From Brachionus manjavacas (lineage: Eukaryota > Rotifera > Eurotatoria > Ploima > Brachionidae): a stretch of DNA of 64,000 nt. Below are positions 9,377 to 18,500 of this stretch, piece by piece. A program made the position numbers and the translations under genes. The stretch lies in assembly GCA_019054805.1 (NCBI GenBank), contig JAHQIY010000008.1:1597501-1661500 (forward strand), in the 5' to 3' direction. The notes beneath the pieces are model-generated. The model was not told the origin of the DNA. It saw only the letters and a program-made list of their open reading frames with translations, and made no database searches. Numbering within the stretch: position 1 is the first letter of the stretch; each line of letters opens with the position of its first letter.

Positions 9377-11839
9377 TTATTTGGGCTTTCGAGCCGGCTC
9401 AGTAGCAGTTGGCGGAGGCGGCGGACCTTCTTCCTCCAATTTCTTCATATAATCCATAAGAATGCTCTTTCTGTGATCAGGTGCGCACTCAAGCACAATC
9501 CAACTCTTGTCCTTGCTCAAAAAGTCCTCAATTTCCTTCATGTGACCAGGTCCCTCTTTCAGCATGGCCAAACTCTTATGGCTTATCATCTTAGCCTGTA
9601 ACAACAGCTCCTTGAAGTCCTGTACCACTCGGTCAAACTTTTCTCTTTGATAATTCTCAAACTCTTTTTCGAATCGAAAATTCTCCGATTTCTGCAGTCC
9701 CTCGAACCTTTGGTCCGATTTGAGCATTTTTTTCACTTCTTTCCACTCTGTCTTTTTCAATTCGATGCCAGGCGTGTCATCAAGAATCTTGAAGAACAGG
9801 TCGCGCTGCTTGGCTCTAAATTTGCTCATGTGCTCTTCGAACAGCTCTTCCTTAGCCTCTTTGTCCAATATCTTGCAGTGAGACCATCGCGGATCTTTCT
9901 TGAGGATTTTTTTCGCCTCCTTCCAGCTCAAATCGGCACCAACAACAGGCCTAATCAAATCGATCAGCAAAGCCCTGAAATTCTCAATGGCCTCATCTTT
10001 TTTGAGCGACTCGCGCTCTTTTTCCCTCTCGGTCTCATACTTGGACAATTGCTGCATCACTTCTTTGTTTCGTTCGCGCAACGAAGCCTCCACTCTTTCC
10101 TTTTTCTCCTTTTCGCGCCTCTTCTCATCATCGGACTCGTCGCTGGCGTCCAAATGGCGACAAAAGTCCCGGAACAAGTCCTCTCTTTTAGAGCTGCTCT
10201 CAATTGCCCTGTACCTCTGGTCGTCATTAATCAGCTTCTTGGTCTCAGTCCAGCTAGAATTACGGTTTAACTTTTGCTCTTTGAGCAATTGGATAAAGTT
10301 ACGCTTCTGCTTGTCCCAGTCTTTGGTGTCTTTGCGGCGCAAATCGGCCACAAATTCGTTGAACAGCGACTCGCGCTCTTTCATCTTTTCCACGGCCTTA
10401 AACCTTTCGTCGCGCATGTACTTGACAGAAAATTCATTGAACGAAATGGCATGATGGTCGAGCTTGGCTTCCCTGAGCAAATCTTTAAATTGTTCTTTCT
10501 TTTTTTTGATTTTTTCCGATCTTTCCTTCATTTCGTCATTGGCCCTGTCGCGCACATACTTGTCGAACACATTTTTGCGCTCCTTGGAAGTGAGCAGCAA
10601 GTAGCGCGGATCGAACACTATTTTCTGCAGCTCTTTTTCCCAAGTCGAATAAGCGCTCACACTTTTTTCCACCAACAACTCTCTGAATTGGTGAACGCGC
10701 TGCTCGAACGGAAGTTGAGCGCGCACTTGGGCCGCCTTGTGCTCGGCCTCCAGCGCAGCCTCCTTGGACGCCTCTATTTTGCTCTTTTGCAAGAACTCGT
10801 CCGGAGCTACACTACTTGGCGATTGTGGGCGCCGCGGTGACTCGGACCCCGAGCTCTCCTCGTCCTCCACTCTATTCTTTTTGACCGGGGGCGACTCCTC
10901 AGCTTCGGGCGACTTTTTCTTCCCATTTGTTTCACTTGGTGTATCGCGCAGCATTTTGTCCACATCGAGTCTGCCAAGCAAAATTGGCGGTCTCTCCCAC
11001 AGGCTTATCTTCTCGCTTGGATTGTAGAAGAACACTTTTTTGTCGCGGGTCCAAACAATGCACCATGGTGTGCCAGCCACTGGTGTGCTTGAGATCGGCT
11101 TGGAACGCTGCTTGGCTTTTTCTTCCTCGGACATTTCGGTCTCTTTTTCTTTTTTTTCCACCACTTTTTCAATCCGCTTGGACTTGAGCATTTCTAGCTT
11201 GGCTTCGAGAAGCTTCAGCTCGACCAAACAGCTCGGCTTGTCCCATGTGGACTCGTTTGTCTTCGAGCTGTAGAAGTACTTTTTGCCCTCGGGCGTGCTG
11301 TGCTCGGCATACTGTTGGCATTCTTCGCGGCACTTGATTAGCTTTTCCTCTGCATCGCGGATTTCTAGCTTGGTCTCATCCGAGAAGTGGTAGCGGGGGT
11401 CATCTAGCAGAGAGCTGATGGTGGGCCCGGTTTTAAAAGGCGGCATGCCAAATGGGGGCATGAAGGGAGGCATGCCGAATGGTGGAGGTGGCATTCCGGG
11501 AAAAGCGCCCGGGACCGAAAATCCGGCGCCAGGCACGAATGGCGGGAAGCTCTGGCCGTCGCTCTTAGGCGACGACTTGGCCTCGTTTTCTTTCACACTG
11601 GTCTGCTGAAGCTGGATGTTCATGGAGGAGATTTTTTCCAAGTCTTCCTGGGCAACCACTCTAACATTTGAGCCGACCGGTCTGGTCCAAGAGGACTCGC
11701 GGCTCCGCGCATTGTAGTAGTACAGCCTGCCGTCTGATGTCTTGTTCTCTACCCACACTTCCTCGCTAGGCTTGGGCAAATTGTTCATTTGTGTTGGACT
11801 TCCAAACTGGGCCAATGGAGAACCTGGCGAATTCATCAC
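9377..11839 (-). CDS. TCERG1: TCERG1 / CA150, WW-FF transcription elongation and splicing regulator
   Basis: This is a complete single-exon ORF of 820 residues; human TCERG1 is longer, about 1100. In animals it is a nuclear factor coupling RNA polymerase II CTD and splicing factors. Three WW domains lie at about 27-54 (EVWVENK...YYYNARSRESSWTRP), 174-202 (QQYAEH...YFYSSKTNESTWDKP) and 256-284 (TPWCIVWT...FFYNPSEKISLWERP). A Pro/Gly/Met-rich linker (100-137) follows WW1. Six FF-type repeats occupy roughly 375-805, marked by motifs such as STWEKELQKIVFDPRY, SWKEAKKILKKDPRW and TEWKEVKKMLKSDQRF. The C-terminus EEEGPPPPPTATEPARKPK matches the family ending. In WW2 the first Trp is Tyr (residue 177). 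The gene is intronless and clearly GC-richer than every neighbour. It could be a retrocopy that replaced the spliced gene. Confidence 0.97.
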   Translation of the reverse strand: MMNSPGSPLAQFGSPTQMNNLPKPSEEVWVENKTSDGRLYYYNARSRESSWTRPVGSNVRVVAQEDLEKISSMNIQLQQTSVKENEAKSSPKSDGQSFPPFVPGAGFSVPGAFPGMPPPPFGMPPFMPPFGMPPFKTGPTISSLLDDPRYHFSDETKLEIRDAEEKLIKCREECQQYAEHSTPEGKKYFYSSKTNESTWDKPSCLVELKLLEAKLEMLKSKRIEKVVEKKEKETEMSEEEKAKQRSKPISSTPVAGTPWCIVWTRDKKVFFYNPSEKISLWERPPILLGRLDVDKMLRDTPSETNGKKKSPEAEESPPVKKNRVEDEESSGSESPRRPQSPSSVAPDEFLQKSKIEASKEAALEAEHKAAQVRAQLPFEQRVHQFRELLVEKSVSAYSTWEKELQKIVFDPRYLLLTSKERKNVFDKYVRDRANDEMKERSEKIKKKKEQFKDLLREAKLDHHAISFNEFSVKYMRDERFKAVEKMKERESLFNEFVADLRRKDTKDWDKQKRNFIQLLKEQKLNRNSSWTETKKLINDDQRYRAIESSSKREDLFRDFCRHLDASDESDDEKRREKEKKERVEASLRERNKEVMQQLSKYETEREKERESLKKDEAIENFRALLIDLIRPVVGADLSWKEAKKILKKDPRWSHCKILDKEAKEELFEEHMSKFRAKQRDLFFKILDDTPGIELKKTEWKEVKKMLKSDQRFEGLQKSENFRFEKEFENYQREKFDRVVQDFKELLLQAKMISHKSLAMLKEGPGHMKEIEDFLSKDKSWIVLECAPDHRKSILMDYMKKLEEEGPPPPPTATEPARKPK

Positions 11840-13767
11840 TGAGTTTTTTACTTATTTTTTCCTGTTGGCAATTTTCTGGATGAAAGTATTCAGGTTTAAA
11901 TTTAGATATATTCATATATAAGAGAAAAATTGTTTTTTTTCCTTAGCTATTTGATGAAAATTATTTTTTTGAATATAAATTAAAAATTCAATTAATAATT
12001 AAATGCGACGAACTTTTAGGATTTTCGGTCAAAATTAAATTAGCGTTTGAAAAAACGCTTTGGTTTTGAATTATTTTGTGATACCTGTGAGAGAAGGTTT
12101 AATAAAGGTTTTTCATGAGGTCTTTAAGGTTTAAGATTTGCATTTAGAAAAAAATTGGAAAACTAAAGCAAACAAGTGACTTTTGAAAAGAATATTCTAT
12201 TACACTTTTCAAAAGCTAGATCAAAAAGGTCTTGATTGTGTAGCTAATTAAATTTAACGTGGTAACTAAAGATAAGACTTTATGATAAAAGTTACGTTTA
12301 AGTTTAATTTAGCTCTTAAGAAATGAGTTTTGTTTGCTTTATAGTTAAAATTTAATAGCATAAATACTCAATTAAAATAAATGTTTGAATATTAAGAATT
12401 TATTTATTTGGATTTTTTTATTTAAAAAATTCACATTTTAATTAAAATAGATCGATAAAGTGTTCAATCAATTTCTTCTTCAAAGCTATCTAAACAAAAT
12501 ATAAAAATAAATAAAAAAAATTGAACAAGGTTCTGAAATTTACAAAAACAGAATAAAAAAAATACCTTAAGTTATTTAGACAAAAACGATTTGAGTTAAA
12601 AAAATATAAATATTTTTCAAAAGTATTTCTGGTAAATAAGTGTACAGTGCCACTACAATATAAGGTCTTAACCAAATTTTACATAAAAATAAATTCGTTT
12701 ATTTATTTTAAGTATACGGTTAATAAGTATATTGAAAAGCAATTAAATATCATAATTTTATTTTTAAATTTTTTTAATATTTATTCGAATGCTAAAATGA
12801 AGCCTTAAGGCTATTTGTAAATAAACATGGTGAGCGTTCAATTCGCAATTTTTTTTTTCATAGTTTAATGAATTTAAAGAAATGAATAGAATAGATATTT
12901 CATAGAAAATTTATATTACAATTTTTTTTCGTCGAATAGTAAAATTATTTTAAAACATTTTAAATTCTCAGAAAAATCGACAAAAAATGTAAATTTTAAT
13001 TTAGATGAATCGGTTTTTATTTTTTATAAATTTTGTCAATAATTGTCTAAAGAAACTTTAGATCGATACGAAAAATAAATAAAATTATGAAATCTCACGA
13101 AAAAATCTAAAATCTGTTCTTATCTAAAATTATTTTTATTAATTTAATAAGATTCTATAATTCTTTATTTTAAATTTTTGTATGAAAAAAAAATCCATGA
13201 ATTATTTTTTCTGCGAATTGATACATCTTCAATAAATAAATAAGCGTTAATTAATTCTTTACAAGAAGATTTTCAATTTTTTTTACTAGGTTGAAATTAG
13301 ATCGAAGTCTGCTTGAAATCAGCGTATTATCCAGACTAGTGCAAAAGTATAAAAAAAAGCATTCATTTTAATTTGACTTCAAAAAAAAATTTCAATTCTA
13401 ATGACTTGACTTTGACTTTAAAACTCTTGAACTACTTTGATATTATCATTCATTTAAAATTAGGAAGATGCTACCTAAAGATAAAATTTCTGTTAAATAA
13501 TAACTAAGCAAGAAAAATGTAAAAATGTGCGAAAAATTTTTATTAGATATGAAAATTAGATTTAGAAATTGCAAATTTAGTTTCTTGTACAAAGCTTACA
13601 TGACCAAGATTTTTTCAATGGAATATAACCCATTATACAATTCAAATAATAAATATTTGTTATTTAGATAAAAAATATTTTTTTTATTCAAAATACAAAT
13701 ATTAAACCAAAAATATTATAAAAAATTTTTTAATTTACAAAAACGAAATTATTTTATTATATTAATC

Positions 13768-13801
13768 GATGCGTTTCGACCAAAATGGCCTTCTTCAGGA
13801 T
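13768..13801 (-). repeat. CTGAAGAAGGCC...GAAAC motif, Penelope-type retroelement scrap
   Basis: On the minus strand the stretch reads CCTGAAGAAGGCC, a five-base ATTTT loop, then GGTCGAAACGC. This CTGANGA / short stem / GAAAC arrangement is the core layout of hammerhead-like motifs known from Penelope-like retroelements. Only this core is present; no reverse transcriptase flanks it. Confidence 0.4.
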
Positions 13802-14234
13802 CTAAAATGACTAGTATTTTAAGAAAGGTTAATTAATAACCCAATAAAATAAAATAAAAAAATAAAAATTTTTTTTGAAAATTTTTCAACATAAAATAAT
13901 ATAATTTTTTAGAGTAATATTTAATAAGAAATTAAAATAAAATAATAAAAAAAAGTTTTTCAATATTTTATTTACATTATTATAAAAATAATTTGCAATA
14001 ATTTAGAAATTCAGCCTCGAATTTTTCAAATTCTGCAAATTTCTCACCTAATTTTATTGTGATAGAGCGGGTCCTACTAAAACACTGATCCCCACTTTTT
14101 TTGCAAAGCAAAAATATTTGTAAAAGTTTTAATTTATCAATTAGTTTAAAATTTTCTCTTTTTTTTTGAAAATTATATAATTTTTTCTTTAAAATTTTTA
14201 TTTTTTGCGAAAATTGAATATTTTTATATTTATA

Positions 14235-14455
14235 TTAACACTCAAAGGACCGGCGGTGTCAATTTGACACTTTTTCAAAAATTCAAATTTAATTTTTCAG
14301 TTAACAATCGATCATATTTACATGTTTTGATATTTTTTTAAAGTTTAGGTAAAGGTCTTTTAAATATTCTGCTTTTCATGTTACACGCTTTTATGGAACG
14401 AATGCAACATTTAAACAAAGTTTATGTCAAAAATAGCCGGTCCTTTGAGTGTTAA
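14235..14455. mobile_element. piggyBac-like MITE flanked by TTAA
   Basis: Both ends read TTAACACTCAAAGGACCGGC in inverted orientation, about 20 bp perfect. TTAA is the target-site duplication typical of piggyBac-class elements. The 221-bp interior has no ORF. The left subterminal part has a GTGTCAATTTGACAC palindrome at 14256-14270. Confidence 0.8.
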
Positions 14456-14564
14456 CCTGATCCCCAATTTTATACGACTGATTCCAATTTTCCCATGGAT
14501 AGACAATGAGATCAATTTTTTAAAAAATCATTTTCCTTTCTGTACTTTTTGTACCTTTTCAAAA

Positions 14565-14775
14565 TATTAATTTATTTGGCCCTGTTCCTTTTTGTACTTT
14601 TTCTAATTATTTTATTTGGCCCTGTTCCTTTTTGTACTTTTTCTAATTATTTTATTTGGCCCTGTTCCTTTTTGTACTTTTTCTAATTATTTTATTTGGC
14701 CCTGTTCCTTTTTGTACTTTTTCTAATTATTTTATTTGGCCCTGTTCCTTTTTGTACTTTCTGTACTTTTTTTAC
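14565..14775. repeat. 40-bp tandem repeat, about five identical copies
   Basis: The unit starts CCTGTTCCTTTTTGTACTTT and begins at 14581, 14621, 14661, 14701 and 14741. Full copies appear identical, so expansion is recent or homogenised. Partial, diverged units flank it (CTGTACTTTTTGTACC at 14540-14556, and another at 14755-14775). Confidence 0.95.
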
Positions 14776-14969
14776 TTTTTCGCGTGTTCGATATCTTGAT
14801 TCGAAACCCACTTTGTATCTTTCACTAGTCTGAAAATCAATGGAATGGAATGATTCAGTCTTGTCCCAACATTTCTATACTGTTGGTTATTTAAGTTATT
14901 AAAATCCTCGTGATGCATCAAGGGAGCATCATATTTTAACTAAACATTAGATCTTACTTAAAATTGATG

Positions 14970-15090
14970 AAAATGAACATGGAAGAAGTAGAGACACTAG
15001 AGAAAATAAATGTCACTTCACGTCATTTAAGTTGCTTTGCTCACTCGCTACGTTTAAAAAAAAGTTTGAAAAAATATAAAAATATTAAAG
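14970..15090 (+). pseudogene. hAT transposase fragment
   Basis: A short open stretch reads MEEVETLEKINVTSRHLSCFAHSLRLKKSLKKY. The RHLSCFAHSLRL block matches the conserved CFAHxLxL motif after the second catalytic Asp of hAT transposases, as in the better copy at 35.9 kb. Nothing else of the element remains. Confidence 0.6.
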
Positions 15091-15547
15091 GTTTAATAAA
15101 GAAATTTAATTAAAAATTCATAAAAATTATTTTTAAAAATAAAATTTACTTTTTGCAGTTTTTAAATTAATTTTTGACTTTTGACCAACTCTGTTTTAAA
15201 ATAAAACAGTAAATCAGAGATAAGATGAACAGAGGAAAATTAAAAATTAAATTAAAAAAAAATTTTATAATGAATTTTCGAAAATTTTCAGAGAAAAATA
15301 TTTCAAAACCTAAAGCTAGAATAAAAATTTTTCAGTATTTTTACACCACTTAATAAAATACAAAATAAAATTTACAATAGGTAAAGTTTTTTTCGATAGC
15401 TGGACAAAAGATATCATTAAAATTGGAATTCTACATTTAAATAGATCAAAAATACAGTTGCCATAGAAATAAGCACTATTTATAAATTTTTCTAATGTAT
15501 GAATTTGATATATACGAAAAGAGTGTTTTAAAAAATTAGTTTATAAA

Positions 15548-18500
15548 ATGAACACATCCAAATTGGACACTTCAAAGACATCTCTTAACCAATCTACCAC
15601 CAAAAAAGAGAAGAATATTCGTGAGATATATCTCCAAGCGTTGAATCATAACAAAAGTTTCCAAAAATCGATTAAAAAACCTGGTCTTAGTAATCTAAGT
15701 GAGGATCGAAATGCAAATAATGGATCAAGTCATTTTTTGGAAAAAGAATACAACATTGTTCAACGCATCATATCAGACACCAAAGAACTTAAAAATATTA
15801 AAATAAAAGACAACAATAATAAGGATAACGCTAAAAAAGAGACTGGCAAACAAATAGCTAGCCGATATAAAGATCCAGAGGAATACTACAAAGAAATATT
15901 GGAATTAAAAAGGGTATTAAGCAAAATTCAAAATTTTAAAACTTAATTTTTTGCTTAGACTTTAAAACTTTACGAAGAAAATGAAGTTATTAACAGAACA
16001 AAATTCGAGTATTATGAAAATGAGCTGACTAAAAAAGAACAAGAAATAATGGACTTATTGGACATAAAGAAAACAGAACAATTTCGTTTGTTATCCGATT
16101 CCAAAGCTGATTTAGCAACGGTTTTTAGACTTTTTAAAATTTTAATTAATAATAATTCATTTTTCTCAAGCTTATTTATGGTCTCAAGCAAAAAATTTTT
16201 AAATTGGAATTTTCTCTCAAAAGAAAGGAAAATGAATTTAAGTGAGTAATTTAGAAAAAAAAATCATGATGAATATTTTTACACCCTACTTTTGATAAAA
16301 AATTCGGAAAATCTTACCAAATATGATACATATTACTCGTATTTAAATATTTTTTTTACGCATTTAATTAATTAATTTTGGCACATGCTTTATTGTTAAA
16401 ATTTTCTTATAGGATTAAGGACAAAAGAATAAAAAAATATTAAAATTCTTTATAAATAATAGTAAAAAATTAAATATCTAACCTAGGAACCAAATCCTAT
16501 TTAGGTTTTAAAGAAGCGCCAAAGACAAGGGATCTTGTCAGGTATTTTAAAAAATTTTGATTAAAATGTGGTTTAATTTTTTGTGTTTGAATTACAAAAT
16601 GTATCCAATGTTGAAATAACATTGAAAAAGTGCGATTTTTCAAATACTTTTTTCTGTTTTAGAAAAAAAATAATTTCAAGTTAATATATTAAGCATGAAA
16701 AACTTTTTTTTTTTTATGAAAACCCTTTCGTAAAAAAAATTAGGTGAATTAATAGTTCACTAAACTTGAGAACAAGAATTTTTCGCGTAATAGGTGAACC
16801 AGAGTTGTTTAAAAGTCCCAACAAAAAGTCCAAGTCATTGAAAAAAAAGTCTTTGGCTCGGAATTTTTAAAAAAAAAGTCCGGACTTGGATTTGACTTCA
16901 AACTTGTGATTTTTAAAAAATTCTGAGATGAACTATGATTCACCTAACCAACTAGACCAAGTTTTTCAACGATTGAATATAAATATATATCTAAATAAAC
17001 TGTTTATATATATTTTTTTTGACTTAATTTTTTATTTCATATATTTTTATTCTGAAGAAGCATTAGCTCGGAGCAGATAAACAAATGTTACCGTAAATTT
17101 ATAAAACACGTAAATTTACAAATTTACTGGTCTAACAGTAAAAATGTAAAACGTAACAAAAATGAATAAAGTTAAGATATGTCCTGATTTTTTTTATATA
17201 AGTAATTTACTGAAACAAGTTTAGTAATTTTATAATTTTATTCTTATTTGTTTTACATTTTTACTGGTAGACCAGTAAATTTACAAATTAACGCGTCATA
17301 GAAATTTACTGTTACACAAATAAATGAATAATTTATTTAAAAGTTAAAAAAAGAATTTCCAATATTTTTTTCAAATTTCCAAATAAAAATTAAATTCATT
17401 CTATTAAATTAAAGAGTTTAATTTCAAATATGAAAATGCTTGCAATATTAACTTAAAATTATTTTTTTATTTGAAAATGAAAAAAATATTTGAAGCATCG
17501 CACTTTTTCAATGTTATTTCAAAATTGGATACATTTTGTAATTCCAACATATAAAATTAAATCATGTTTATATAGGAATTATTTTCAAGATTCCTATTCG
17601 AATTTCCTAATCCTTTTCAACTTTTATAGTCAAAAAGAATGTTCTTTTTAATCATAGTTTTTTTGTTGTTGTTGTCAAATGATGCAACTTTGGTTCAACA
17701 TTAATAGTATTAATCTTTACAAAAAATTTGCCACTTTAATCATACAATTTTCGCTCAACTCTTTTAAATTCATTAAATTCTTTAGAAAAATTTAAGGATA
17801 GATGTGGAGATAAAAAGGACTAAAATTTTTATTTTAAAAATTTCATTCGAATTGATATAAAATCAATTTTTAGAGTCAATTTTATTTTTATTGATTAATG
17901 TTTTTAGACTTAAGGACTTTTTATAAAGTTGACAAAATTGATAGGACTAATATTATAAATTAATTACTTTAAAAGTATCTTAAAGGTTAAACCAATTTAA
18001 TTTATTAAAAACTTCCTCCGAAATAGAGTTCAAAAAAATAGTTAAAGATGGATATTCAAAAGTATGCAAACAAATTATAATGACAATGACCTAAAACAAT
18101 TAGTTTTCAGATGGTAAAATTTAAAGCAGAAACATATTTTTATGTTAAATGTCGGAACATTAAATTTAGTTTAAAAAATTTTAAAAATCTAGATTCTTTA
18201 AAAATTTACTTGAATACAGAGTTGTTTAAAAGTCACAAGTCTCAAGTCAAGTCCAAGTCCTATTAAATTTTTTTTCAAAAGTCCAAGCTAATTAATTTTT
18301 TTTAATGACTTGGAATTTAATTTCGGATTTTTAAACCACTTTGCTTGAACATATCGAAAAAACACTAAAATGCAATCTTTTAATATTTTTTTATTAACCT
18401 CTGATCATTAATATCTTTTAAATTAAATTAGCCAGGATATTTCTGATTTATTCTGAACATTTAAAATTGGTGTTTTACTTAGCCATATGTATTTTAAAAT

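Larger units (their letters stand above)
11840..15547. other. Gene-free interval between TCERG1 and IQCE (divergent)
   Basis: TCERG1 and IQCE are divergent, so both promoters lie here, but no core promoter is recognisable against the AT background. Repeats found are listed separately: a Penelope/hammerhead-like motif near 13768, a TTAA-flanked MITE at 14235, a 40-bp tandem array and a hAT scrap. No other coding sequence is supported. Confidence 0.5.
16562..17570. mobile_element. ~1-kb DNA element with ~90-bp TIRs inside the IQCE intron
   Basis: Bases 16562-16652 match the reverse complement of 17480-17570. Shared blocks include AATTACAAAATGTATCCAAT and GAAATAACATTGAAAAAGTG. No transposase is seen. 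The interior carries other insertions (16800, 17052, 17087), so it is either a long-TIR MITE acting as a landing site or a gutted transposon. Confidence 0.8.

Noticed and set aside
9647..10840. Several long plus-strand ORFs (up to 207 codons)
   Set aside because: They are antisense shadows of the GC-rich TCERG1 coding region and have no family features.
10737..11609. Further plus-strand ORFs over TCERG1
   Set aside because: Same reason: mirror reading frames of WW-domain and linker codons.
12490..12675. 61-codon minus-strand ORF
   Set aside because: Phe/Tyr-rich translation of A/T sequence with no coding signal.
13332..13429. Third copy of the 126-bp hAT MITE
   Set aside because: The ends are only loosely similar and the flanking 8-mers do not match, so I mention it only as a possible degenerate copy.
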